Below, one piece after another: positions 1 to 11,189 of a DNA stretch of 64,000 nucleotides (position 1 is the stretch's first letter; every line of letters starts with the position of its first letter). A program made the position numbers and the translations under genes. The stretch is taken from assembly GCF_023278565.1 (NCBI RefSeq), contig NC_064677.1, positions 1,984,001-2,048,000 on the forward strand. Reading direction: 5' to 3'. A model generated the notes under the pieces. It did not search any database, was not told the DNA's origin, and saw nothing but the letters and a program-made list of their open reading frames with translations. Source of the stretch: Colletotrichum lupini. Taxonomy: Eukaryota; Ascomycota; Sordariomycetes; Glomerellales; Glomerellaceae.

Positions 1-1264
1 TGCGTAGTTTACAGGGGTGCCTTCAGCCTGTGAACTCGCCTAATTACGGAACGACTAGTGTCCAACCTTGAAGTTCCTCAGGAACCAAGGCGGCAAGGCC
101 AACGGCGGCGGCCCTGGTCTCATCGTCTCCCCAGCCGCGAGGTACATCTGTCAAAGTACCTACCTTACCTTGTGGCTGAGGGCCTCCGTAATCCGCATCT
201 CGAATTCTCGACAAAGTACTCCGTATTGAGCTCGCCCAGTCCCGCAACTGGGCTCTCAACCCTGGGCCCAACTGGTGAGGCTGACAGAGATGGAGACGCT
301 TGCTTGGCAGGGTCATATGTCATTACGGGGACTGCTAAACCCAGACGGGCCATAATGCTGCGGCGGGACAGGCACGACGGCACGTCGCAGCGCAAGTCGT
401 AATTGACGGCAGTGTTTGGATGGCGAGTCCCCTCAAACCTTACGTACATCCCACCACGTACCGTTCCCCCTCACTGTCTTCTGTGTGTCTGTCTGTCAGT
501 GTCGGTTACCACCCACCCTCTCTACCTTACCTTGAGGTACAACGCTGTTGCGTGCACGGCGCCGCAAAGCACTACTGCGGCCTACGTGCCTAGCATACGT
601 TTCCCTTTTTCCTCCCCTCCCCTTCCCTGCCGTGCCTACCCACCTGCCCGCCTGCCCTGCCTCATCTCGGAGAGCGGTACTTCCCTCCATCCCCCAGACT
701 GGTGCGCCAACCCAGGTACCGGCGAATCAGGTACACCATCCACACACTGCCGTCCCAGCAAAACGGCTACGCAGTACGAAGTACCTTACGGAGGGAATCT
801 TATTGCTCCAAGGGGCCATTGCCATGCCACTTCGTCGTCAATCACAACCTCCTGCACCTTGCCTACTGCCACTGCTCCAGAAAAACACCCGAAGCTTGCT
901 TTCCCTCTCACCTCTCACGCGCCCATCGTGACGGCAACCTGGCCATGCTCCCCTTCGCATCTCGCTAGCTTCGAAACGTCCGCCCAGCATCATTATGCTC
1001 CTCAGCCCTCTTGCACGGCCGTCCATCCCACTTGTCAGAATCTCTCCGACTACACGCGCGCAACAAACCCTCGCTCTCACGCCCGCTTACGCATACTTGC
1101 GACGACACTCGACGACCTCGTCAATCCACGACCACCAACCTACCCTGCTTGGCTAAGCCGGCGACAGACCACACGCCGTTGGAGGGCTCATGACGATACA
1201 CTTGCAGCCGTGGGTGTAATGGGTATCGGCACCCTGGGCTCCCGCTGTCGTTTCTGCTACAACC
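1..1264. other. Gene-free upstream region of the 5-phosphatase gene
   Basis: No protein gene can be supported here. A 296-codon open stretch at 403-1293 has no protein-like composition and overlaps the real start of the next gene. The interval is pyrimidine-rich towards 1264, as expected for a fungal promoter and 5' leader. It carries several short words built on GTACCTTAC and TACTCCGTA (about 160, 216 and 775) that recur in other gene-free stretches of the window. Confidence 0.6.
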
Positions 1265-4200
1265 ATGGCTCCTCCCGCTCAGAATGGGCCTGATGGCTCA
1301 TCACTTGTACGACGCCCTGTCTTTTGTTCTTTTACAACGCTGACCATACGCAGAAACCCGTCTCGTCGCTGAGAGCCAAGTTCGAGAACATGAACAAGAA
1401 CGGCGAATCTGCCGCCGCGCCTGGCCCCTCCCCGCCCCGAACCATCTCTCCGGCCCCGAAGCCAGAGTTCCTTCGAGATGCGAAAGCCTCCTCCGAAAGC
1501 CTTCAGAGCCTCCCAATTCCCCCGAGACCCCGCGAGCGCGCGAGCATCTCGGCACCGTCACTCCCGCCTCCTCTTCACGAGCCCGTCCCTCGCTCACCCG
1601 GCCGCTCCCTCGGTGTCCCTCCCACCTTGAAACCGGAGCCCGTCAAGGCTCCTTCGGTCCTGATAGAACCGCCTCAGTCACCGCCAAAGAACTCTATCTC
1701 GAGGTTCTCCATCGCCGAGGCACCGGCCTTCTTAAACGCCGCCGACTCCGGCTCTTCCACCCCCACCACGCCAACCACTTCGCGAGCCTTCAAGATCCCA
1801 AGCAGGCCGCACACCCCTTCGCTCGATCCGCGACGTTCACCGAGGTTGTCTGCTTCACAGCCGCCTTCACCACCGCCGCCGAGACGATCTGGCGAGATAC
1901 GGAGGGACCACAAGCCCGCCGTGCCCCCGCCAATCAACCGTGCCGAAAAGCCGTCGATGCGAGACCAGCCCAAGGCTCCCTACTACGCAGATCACCAAAT
2001 CGGGGCTGCTGAAATCAGGGGCAAGCTCAGGGAAGAGACGTCTCCCTTTAGCAGCCCGCCTGGAAGCCCCGATAGTATCCACGAACCGGCCCCTCCAACT
2101 CTCCCCACCAGGCCAAAGGCGCTCGCAACGCTGACGGAACCACCGCCGCCCCAGAGAGGCAGACCGATAGATGTTGGGTTCGCGCCGCCCCCCGTTCACC
2201 ATTCCATCATGACCAAGAGGAACCAGCGGGAGCAGGAGACGAATGGATTCATCAGGGGTCAGATCACTCCGCAGATTACGGGTGACCGGCCTAATGTACC
2301 CGCTCTTCCCGCAAGACCGCAGACCGTTGCGGAGCCTCCGCCGCGGCCGCCCGTCACGATGAAACCGCCTCCGCGGCCTCCAAGAGCGGGCGGCATCAAC
2401 ACCCACGTTGCCAGCCACTCCGTCAGTCATTCGGTCGACTTCCAGCCCCCGCCTAAGCGAATCGTCTCGACCCCGACAACAACACATCTTCCGCCGCCAT
2501 CACGGCTACCGGGGCGTGCGAATACAGTCACGGACCGGACGTCACCGCGTCCGCCGCCTCCTCAACCACCTCAGCCAGTTCAACATGTTCAGCATGTACA
2601 ACATGTACAGCCTGCGCAGCCTCCACCACCACCCGAGCCGACTGTGTCTCTTATTCCCTCCAGCAACACGTCAAAGGTCGAGATCAACGGCAACATACCA
2701 AACTTCCCTGACCCCGCAAACGTCAACCGACGACCGCCCTACATCAAACACGGCATGCACGAAATCCAGACCAAGTACGATCCGAGAACCTTCGACGTGT
2801 GCGGCGATCTCATCTGTACGACTGGCCATCTGACACGAGTGTGGAACCTCCGAGACGGCGAGCTGTTGATGAGTTTTGCTCACGGCGAAGGTATCAAGGC
2901 CACGACGGTGGCTTTCAAACCCGGCTTGAATGTGGACGAGGAAGGAAAGAGACTGTGGATTGGAAACAACTTTGGCGAGCTGATGGAAGCCGACATTGCA
3001 ACGCAAAGCGTGGTCGCGAATAAGCCAGGGGCTCACGGCCGGCACGAGGTTGTCAAGATTTACCGCCACTTCAACGAGATGTGGTCGTTGGATGAGAATG
3101 GCGGCTTGCTCGTCTGGGCCCCGGATGAAGAGACTGGAACGCCAAATCTGACCAATAATGCGCACCAGGCATTCCGCCTCCCCAAGGGCCATTCATTCTC
3201 CATGGTTGTTGGTGACGAGCTGTGGCACGCGACAGGCAAAGAGATCCGCGTCTTTGCGCCATCGTCAGACGGACAAACCCAATTCCAAGTGTTGGTCCGC
3301 GCTCTGGCCCAGGACACGGCGGGCGAGGTGACGTCGGGAACGCGAGTGCGGTCACAGCCGAACAAGGTATTCTTTGGCCACGCCGATGGCAAGGTATCCA
3401 TCTACAACACGCAGGACTTTTCGTGTCTGGGCCTCGTCAACTTGAGTTCGTGGAAGATCAACACTCTCGCGGGGGTGGGCGATCACCTCTGGGCAGGATT
3501 CAACACGGGTAAGATTGGTGTCTATGACATGGAGCCCACGCCCTGGGCACAAAAGAAGGACTGGCAGGCACACGAGAAGAACCCCGTCGTGAAGCTCGTC
3601 TCGGATGCATCGAGTTGTTACAGGCTGGATCGCCACCAGGTCATCTCTCTCGGTGCCGACAACATGCTTCGCGTTTGGGACGGTCTGCTGCAGGACGATT
3701 GGCACGAAGCGGAGATGAAGGCCATGGACACACAGTACTGCGAGTTCCAAGATCTCAAGGTGCTGTGCATGACGTGGAATGCGGGTGCTTCAACACCCCA
3801 CAGCCTGCGATACGCACAAGAAGATGCCGAGTTTATCAAGAGCCTGCTCACGTCCAACAGTTCGCCAGATATTCTAATCTTTGGGTTCCAGGAGCTCGTG
3901 GACCTGGAAGACAAAACCGCAACAGCTAGTAGGTCCTTCTGTTCTCATTTTCAAAAACCAAGCTAACAGTAAAAGAACGCTTCCTCAAGGTGAAGAAGAA
4001 GGAGGGCTCGGACCAGGAGCGCATGAGCCATCAGTATCGCGACTGGAGAGACTTCCTCCTCAAGAGCCTCGACGACTACATGCCTCCGGACTGTCTGTAT
4101 CACCTGCTCCACACCGCCACGCTGGTCGGGCTGTTCACCTGCATCTTTGTTAAGTCGACGCTAAGAGATCGGATCCAGAACCTCAGCGCGGCAGAAGTCA

Positions 4201-5029
4201 AGCGAGGTATGGGAGGTCTTCATGGCAACAAGGGCGCAATCGTCGTGCGGTTCATGGTGGATGACTCATCCATGTGCTTCATCAACTGTCACTTGGCAGC
4301 GGGTCAGTCGCAGGCCAATAGTCGCCACAACGACATCGCCGCCATTCTCGAGGCACAAATCCTGCCGCCCGAGCGAGACCCTAGCGCTCGCCTCGACAGC
4401 TATGTCGGCGGCGGAGACGGCACCATGATCCTGGACCACGAGCTGTGCCTGCTCAACGGCGATCTGAACTATCGCATCGACACCATGTCGCGCGACACGG
4501 TCGTCATCGCAGTGAAGCAGAACAACCTCGCCAAGCTTCTCGAGCGAGACCAGCTTCTAGTGGCCAGGCGGCGCAACCCTGCCTTCAAGCTCCGCGCGTT
4601 TGAAGAGATGCCCATTACATTTGCCCCGACGTACAAGTACGACGTCGGAACGGACAACTACGACACGAGCGAGAAGAAGCGTTCCCCCGCGTGGTGCGAT
4701 CGGCTGCTCTACCGCGGTGGTGGCAGGATCAAGCAGGTGGACTACAAACGACACGAAGTGCGCGTCTCTGATCATCGACCTGTCACGGGCAGATTCAAGT
4801 TTACGGTCAAGAAGATCCAGCCCAAGGCGCGGGCGATGGCGTGGATGGACTGCCAGCAGAGATTCGAGGACCTCAAATGGACCGAGGTCGACAATGACAA
4901 GTGAGTGACGCTGGATTTGGGAGGGTGGATTTCGTGCTGACTAGACCTAGGATGGCATACCTGACGAATGTCATTGGCTATGACGAAGCCACGGCGCGGA
5001 GCATCATCCGTCCTGAAGCGGCCGCGTGA
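1265..5029 (+). CDS. WD40-repeat inositol polyphosphate 5-phosphatase
   Basis: Predicted enzyme of about 1206 residues removing the 5-phosphate from inositol phosphates or phosphoinositides. Exons: 1265-1306, 1354-3928, 3976-4900 (or 3970-4900) and 4951-5029. The ATG at 1265 is chosen because exon 1 splices in frame into exon 2. Residues 15-450 are a proline-rich disordered region. About 490-800 form a WD40-like propeller (TRVWNL, LLVWAP, LRVWDG). The catalytic domain starts near 815 with TWNAGAS, followed by FGFQELVDLED, GMGGLHGNKGA, NCHLAAGQSQ, LLNGDLNYRID, SPAWCDRLLY and SDHRPVTG, so all family signatures are intact. The propeller-phosphatase fusion is also known from plant enzymes. Acceptor 3 is ambiguous (CAG at 3967-3969 or AAG at 3973-3975, in frame with each other). 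The start of the C-terminal exon is secure; its end is discussed in the findings. Confidence 0.9.
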
Positions 5030-6182
5030 GCAGCTCGAGTCTTTCGACTTTGACGCCATTAGCGTTTCCGGGAGAGAGATGTGTAACCGGACCACACGAC
5101 GTACAGACGACTACTCTCGATCAAGGAGGGTTAATTAGATGACGGGATCAGCATGAAGTCGGATGAAGCACCAGGTTCATGAATGGCGGGATGGCCTTGG
5201 CAGGCATTTTTAACGTAACGAATTGGCCAGGAGGCCGGAAAAAGGGGAATCACGAAAGGAGAGGATGGATCGCATGATGCAAAACCAAAAACACACTCTT
5301 GAAGCGTCCCACGACTTTTTTTTCATTTTGGCATTTAATGGCGCAGCTTAGACAGAGAGAGAGCAAGAGAAGCTTTTTGAGGTTTGCACCCATCACGATA
5401 CGACGTAGGCATTCATGGAGCCTTCTTGCAAAAGCGTAGCGTGTGCTGGCCACCGAGTAGATAGGGGGAAGCGGAAGAGGGGGTGAACGGGTGACGGGCG
5501 ACGGGCTTCGAATCAGGTAAAAGCGGTAATGAGAGAAAAGGATGAATCCAAGATTTCGTACGCACGAGTGTCGTTGGTGAGGTAGATTGTTGACGTTGAC
5601 TGTTGATGTTTGCGGACTGACGTTTAGCCAAGACTTTTTGGGGGCCGTAACTCCCTGACCCCCCCCCATCCCGCCATGCATAGTTAGACCCAGATCACCG
5701 GCTGCGGCCTGCGGCTAAAGGCTGCGAGTACAGGTGTTGCGAGGCGTTGCGTACCTTGCATGAGGGCTCGTCGTCTCGACGTCGGGGGTTAGTTACGTGA
5801 GTGCCTGCTGGCCGTTGGGCGTGACGGCAACGAGTCAGGGGGGTTTTTCGGGTTGTGTTGCCGGTCACGACGTTTAATCTCGGTGATGCACTGACTGGTG
5901 AGACCGACACACAGGACATAGAGAGTAGCTGGCAACGATTTTGGCCCGTGATCAGAAAAAAAAACTGTATTATTCCCAAGCATGTTTTCTATCGAAGTTG
6001 ACAGACGAAGTGAATGACTACATTTCTACAATGCGTGCTGTTGGGCCGGAGTTTCATTTTTGTTGTTTCTCCAAGTCTATGTTTTTTTTTTGGATTCCAT
6101 CTTCTCTTTTTTTTTCCCATTTCCTAGTCTCGAATTCAAAGCGAAGTAGACGACAAACACTCTCAGGCAACGTCAACGAGCC
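5030..6182. other. Intergenic region between convergent 5-phosphatase and ODC genes
   Basis: This holds the 3' ends of two convergent genes. No gene is supported. The first 110 bases include a stretch near-identical to part of the Cut9 coding sequence (see 5034-5072). Several T-rich and A-rich runs (about 5313-5327, 5946-5955, 6080-6116) fit 3' untranslated and polyadenylation regions. Confidence 0.6.
5034..5072 (+). repeat. Short copy of Cut9 coding sequence (partner at 62244-62282)
   Basis: 36 of 39 bases match 62244-62282, including an unbroken 27-base identity (5046-5072 against 62256-62282). Read in the frame beginning at 5034, both copies give LES-F/L-DFDAISVSG, so the differences are one synonymous codon and one F/L change. 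The copy begins five bases after the 5-phosphatase stop, in the +1 frame relative to that gene. Confidence 0.8.
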
Positions 6183-7593
6183 CTACATGTTGAGCAGGGC
6201 CTTGGCGCCGGGCTCACTGCAGACGTACAAAACGTCGTGCGAGTCGGGGAAGCCGTTGAACTTTGTGGCGGAGCATTTGGTGTAGGCGCCCATGTCCTCA
6301 AAGTAGAGCCAGTCGCCGACGTCGAGCTCGTGCTCAAACGAGATGGTCTCGGTGATGCGGTCGATGCCGTCGCAGGTGGGGCCCCAGACGGAGTAGCGGA
6401 TGCCCTCGCCGTCCGGGCAGGCGTTGGCGGCGCCGGTGTCGTACATTGTGACGGGGCCGGCGCGGAGGACCTTGGCGACGGGGTGCTGGTGGTCAAACAT
6501 GATGCTGGAGAAGTTGCCGTAGAGGCCGTCGTTGACGTAGACCATGTAGCGCTTCTCGCCGAGGGACGGGTCGTCGACGGTGCGGCGGGCGATGATGTTG
6601 CAGGCAATGGTGAAGGCGGCCGAGACGTAGTAGCGGCCCGGCTCGGCAATGATGTTGACGTTGCTGCTGGCGGGGAAGTACTCGTCGAGGGCGCCGCGGA
6701 GGACGGCGGCCATATCCTCAAAGGTGTCGCCGCAAAAGCCGCCGCCAATGTCGAGCGTCTTCATCTCGAAGCCGTAGGCGCGCGCTTGCTCAAAGACCTC
6801 GTAGGCGTCGTAGACGGCCTTGTAAAAGGCCATGGGGTCGGAGGCACCGGAGCCGACGTGGAAGCTGACGCCGACGACGTTGAGGCCGAGGTCCTTTGCG
6901 ACGCCGAGGAGCTCGTTGGTGGCCTCCTTTGCGGCGCCGAACTTCATGCTCAGGCGGCACAGGCTCGACTCGTCGTCGGTCATGATGCGGAGGTACAGCT
7001 CGGCCTCGGGGAAGAGCTTGGCGATCTTGCGCAGCTCGTCGGCGTTGTCAAAGGTCATTTGCTTGACGCCCATGGCCTTGACGTGGCGGACGTACGAGTT
7101 GGTCTTGCAGGGCTGGGCGTAGATGATGCGCTCCGGGGCGGTGCCCATGCTGAGGACCTGGTCAATCTCCGTCTTGGAGGCGCAGTCGAAGCCGGTGCCG
7201 AGGGCAGCGAGGAGCTGCAGGACCTTGGGGTCGGGGTTGCACTTGACGGCTGCGTGGGTTAGTGAGGAACGTCTCGGGGGGGATGCCAGGGGACTCACCA
7301 TAAAAGGGCTTGACGCGGGGCAGGTTGAGCTTCCAGCGCATGTGCTGGCGGTAGACCTCGCCGAGATCACCGACGAAGAAGGTGTCTTCGTCGCCTGGTT
7401 CACAAATCTCATGGTCGATGCTCTCGACACGCTGGCGGAGAGCATCGCCAATCAGCTGCTTGGGGTTGATCACTCCATGTTTGACGGGGCGATCGGCAAA
7501 GTGCGATGTTTTGAGGATCGGTTGGTGGTAGGTACTAGCATAATTGATAGTAGCTGGTGCAAAGTGCTCGATCGCGGCTGTTGCCATAACCAT
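6183..7593 (-). CDS. SPE1: Ornithine decarboxylase
   Basis: PLP enzyme converting ornithine to putrescine, the first committed step of polyamine synthesis; cytosolic homodimer. Exons 7593-7299 and 7249-6183 (49-nt intron, GTGAGT donor) give 453 residues, normal for the family. The intron falls just before the PLP lysine: FYAVKCNPDP, Lys101. Other fold-III decarboxylase marks are intact: VSFHVGSG (His229), LDIGGGF (264-270), EPGRYYV (301-307), the active-site cysteine in GPTCDGIDR (Cys391) and WLYFEDMGAYT (412-422). The first in-frame ATG is at 7593; a second follows two codons later. In fungi ODC is controlled by polyamines through antizyme and through its leader; the long leader here fits that, but control is inferred. 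Confidence 0.97.
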
Positions 7594-8092
7594 ATCCAAG
7601 CGGTTGACGGGGTGGTGGTGATTAGTTGAAGAGAGGTGTGTGGGTGGGTGGGTGGTCGGTCTGTGTTTCGACGCGTGGGCAGAATCAAAGTCTTGATACT
7701 GTTCCCTAGGTAGATGAAAAGCTAGAACAACACGAGAGTTCTAGGGTGGTCGAAAGCGGTAGCAGACAGATCCCTCAGTGATCTGACGAGGTCTTCTCGA
7801 CTCCCCCTCGGCGAGAGGAAGAGCTGCAGAGCCCGTCTTATGCGGCAGCTGGTTGGGGGTGGGGTTGGACGGGGGCGTCTGGTGAAGCAAACCGTCGAGA
7901 AGGAAGAACTCGAGCTTCTGCTTAGACGACTGCAGGCGGTGGAGGGGGGATGGCGTTGACAATGTGTCGAGTCTTTCGTACGCTGAAATCTTGGTCACTG
8001 ACGAAGCTCACGGCCAGAGAAGCCGTGTTGGGCTGTGGTGCCTTTGAGTTGACCAAAGGCTAAGTCTGGCGGTGAAAGGGGTTGATCTTATA
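7594..8092 (-). promoter_or_regulatory. Putative long ODC 5' leader with TATA-like element and ATG-less open frame
   Basis: A TATAAG element lies on the minus strand at 8092-8087. If used, it would give a leader of roughly 450 bases before the ODC start at 7593. Within it, minus-strand 7998-7741 is open for 85 codons without an ATG; it could begin at GTG 7998. Its codon third positions are mostly G/C for the first 50 codons and it includes a protein-like stretch (KQKLEFFLLDGLLHQ). It ends in TAG 148 bases before the ODC start. It could be a non-AUG upstream frame, an unrecognised exon or chance. Confidence 0.4.
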
Positions 8093-9363
8093 GATCTGGA
8101 CAGACGATGCACTTGGTTAGCAAAGGATTCCTTGTATGCGCGGTTTATGCGGTTGTGCTGGTTGTGGTTGTGGTGCTGAAAGGGGGAAATGCGGTTTGTT
8201 GTGAGAGCGATTTTATTTTGTGTGGTGGTTTTGGGCCAAATGCGTGTAGGTAGTTTTTTCCCAAAGCTGGCGGTGCAAAAAAGCCGGCGATGACGATGCC
8301 ATGTGATTGCTCGGGAAGATGCGCCACCGCGCGGGATCCGTTTAAAACAGTCGGGACTTGACTCACCAAGTAGACAAAGAAACCGGACGAAAGGGTCGAA
8401 ACCGAAATGTCCAGGCAGCTGTATCTGGATAACAATTGCAATGTTGCGAATAGCGGGAGCTGTTGCGTGGTGCGGGTTGACGATGAACCTTTGGTTTGGT
8501 GTCCCGGGAGGTAAGTGTGTGGCGGGGGGGGGGACTGTTTTTTATTGCGACGGCCGTGGAGGCCCCGGAGCCTGGAGGAGGGTTTCGTCTGTCTTCCTCA
8601 GGTTCTTTTTGGTACCTTATTAGTGGAGCCGGGATGCGAGGTTGGCCACCCACAGCCCACGACTGTCAACAGCACAACCTGCCCACAAATTTTCAAAATT
8701 TTCCCTGCCCGGATGCTGCTGCGTAAGGTACGAAGTACGTCTGGTGTTCAAGTGCTGATGTAAGGCAAGGTACCTGACGGCAAGGTTCAAGCCGTCTCCA
8801 TAATGATGCTCGCCCGCCAAGTACCCGTCGTACCCAGTTTCAATATCCGTCCCATTCAAACAAGTTGAAGCCTGAAGCCCAACAAACAACGGTCCGAAAA
8901 GTAAAGTCTCGAGCACAGCAGGTTCCAAATTGTACCCGGTCCAACTGTCCAGGGGAGCCGTCTCCATTGATCCCACCAAAGGTCCAGAGTCCAGCCTCCG
9001 GCCCAGAGTCTGGATACCTTCTCGTTTGCCCATTCTTCAGCGTGAGGTCATGTATCGAGTACATCCCCCTCCGTCACGGTGTCACCCCTGCAGCTCAGAC
9101 ACCGGAACATGCAGAGCGAGGTACCGCAGTGGATGTCCCTCTCCCCAGCAGTCCCAGAGCCATCGCTCTGCAGGGCTTCCATCGGGAAATCCTCCCAGAG
9201 TCTACGAAGCACAGATCCCAGCAGGTGTGGATGTGGAAGGCCTCAACTTGGAGGGCTGGCTATGGCTGGGAATTCCTCCACCATTACGAATTCGTTGCTT
9301 GCTGCTGCTGCCGTCTTTGCTTGCTTGCAGCTCCATCTGCCATGCATCACGATTCACCGCAGC

Positions 9364-9385
9364 CCACCACCACCACCACCACCAT
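9364..9385. repeat. CCA trinucleotide microsatellite
   Basis: Seven consecutive CCA units, followed by the similar words CCATCCAGC. It lies in a gene-free region with no sign of coding use. Confidence 0.9.
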
Positions 9386-10436
9386 CCAGCTGCTGTCTCC
9401 CGTGTTCCAATTCCATATCCCATGTGCCAAATGGCCCAGTGCCTGTTTGACCGTCTCTGATCTTCTTCTCTCTGTCAATCTCATGCAGGACCGTGTTGCA
9501 ACTACCAAACTTGCGTCTAGCCACCACTGCCTCGCGTGCCCATCACGATCACGCTGACCCATCGGTAAATTTCCCAGACCGCAACTTTACGCGTTTTCCC
9601 AGTTCGAGAAACACCAGTCTGGAGCCCTGGACGTCAGTACATCAGTACTCCGTAGTCTCGCTGTCATCCTCGCGCCCGCCCGCCCCTCCGGTTCCATTTC
9701 CATTTCCCCTGCCCCAGCTTTCACTAGCTTTAGCCTTTTCACGCCTGCTGTCAACTTGACGCCTAGTCGCTAGTACCCGGTCTTCTTCCAAGTTTCCCGT
9801 AGACTCGGCGTTGGTTGTTGTAGTTGTGGGTGTGATGGAGACAATCAACCCTAACTATCCGTTTCAAACGCCGCATCTCCACGACCAAGAGGACAACAAC
9901 AACACCAAGTTGGCAGCTGCTTGACAAACGGAATACCTCGCCCGTGTTGGCAAAAGTAACGAGACCGGTCCCGTCCAGACCGCCGTCTATGCCTGTGCCT
10001 CGCTTGTGAACCTGTGTTCCAACCTTAGTTCTGGAGGGAAAGAAATTCCCTCAACGCAGTGTTCCACTCGGACAGTTGCCAGAATGAGCCTGATTCTTTC
10101 CCCCATGCCATGCCACTCGTCCAAAGCAGCACACGTACGGGCAGCCGGTTCAGCTTCTGTCACAAATCGCTGACTGTCGATGGCACTCTGTCTGTCACGC
10201 CCCGTCTACCCAGACGGCCGCTCGCTTTGGACGAAATTATGGCAAAGAGAGACAGCCGGCACACCTCTACCGTACGGCAGTATTGGGAGCCCAGAAGCAT
10301 GTGCCTCTCCCGCACACCATGTTCTAAATCTCACCGGCGCATAGTCACGGCACTGCTCTCCCGCCTACTGGTAGAATCCCCCTCCAAGTCCCAAGTTGTC
10401 TCTGGGCTGCCTCCTGTTGAACATCCACTCGGGATG

Positions 10437-10454
10437 CCCCCCCCCCCCCCCCCC
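10437..10454. repeat. 18-base poly-C tract
   Basis: An uninterrupted run of 18 cytosines in a gene-free region. The length may be imprecise, because such runs are prone to sequencing slippage. Confidence 0.9.
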
Positions 10455-11189
10455 GGCGACCCCAAGCCTTTCCACGAGCCGCAGTCCCAAAGTCGAAATT
10501 CAAACTTCCATTGCATTATGGCCCAGAATCTCGAGAAGAAGAAAAAACAATACAATTGTGGCGCTGTGCCTTGGAGGTGACGTATGCGGGGCATTCTCTC
10601 TCTTGTGAGCCAATTGTATTCTCTCCCATTCTTGTCTCATTTTTGCCCATATCATATTCCGTAGTCCATCCCGAGCATCTCCCGTTTAGTCAATCTGCTT
10701 GGATTTGCTGGCGTGTAATTGGCTGCACTTGATTGGCTCTCCATCTCTCTGTCTCCCGCCGCATACCAATGAAGTACCCCAGGCCTCACCAGCAACATCG
10801 ACGTCGCATGTACTCTGCGCCTTAGTCCGACGATCCAAAGCTGAGGATGCCGGGTCTGATAGCACGAGCCCTTTTCTTGAGCCGGTTATCCCGTACGAAT
10901 CGTAAAGGCTACCCTGGCTCAAGATAGTTTCCTTTCGTCTTGCGTTGTCTAGTGGTCTCCAAGCCATTGAGAAGTGGCAGGAAGACGTATCGTATCTGAA
11001 CGCGTCGGTAGGTGTCTAGGCTAGAAGAAGGAAAGGACAGACAGACAGGAAAGACCTCATACAGTTGCTTCTATTCAGGAGGTGGGTATAATGTTACAAC
11101 ATGGGTGCTGTACAGATATGGTTACAGATCTGACCGGAAGGGTTTCCCCCTTTCTACGATCTCTATGGTACAAACCGGTCGCGTACGGC

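Larger units (their letters stand above)
8093..11189. other. 3.1-kb gene-free region between the ODC leader and CYM1
   Basis: No protein gene is supported. The open stretches at 8865-9557 and 10059-10580 are compositionally non-protein-like and have no recognisable motif. The region contains a CCA microsatellite, an 18-base C tract, and words such as AAGGTACGAAGTAC and GTACTCCGTA. A 28-codon ATG frame at 9835 (METINPNYPFQ...) is the only short frame starting in reasonable context; its function is unknown. Confidence 0.5.

Noticed and set aside
403..1293. 296-codon open frame
   Set aside because: No motif, C-rich non-protein composition, and it overlaps the real start of the 5-phosphatase gene.
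6237..7262. 341-codon plus-strand frame antisense to ODC
   Set aside because: Gly/Val/Ala-only composition is the shadow of G/C-ending codons in ODC on the other strand.
8787..8802. GGTTCAAGCC-type words considered as tRNA T-arms (also near 23360)
   Set aside because: No matching acceptor, D-arm or anticodon stem could be found around them.
8865..9557. 230-codon open frame
   Set aside because: Starts at a non-ATG-context codon, has no motif and no consistent codon bias; frame overlap with other open stretches suggests chance.
10437..10454. Poly-C tract considered as a telomere or origin motif
   Set aside because: A homopolymer without TTAGGG-type repeats or associated structure.
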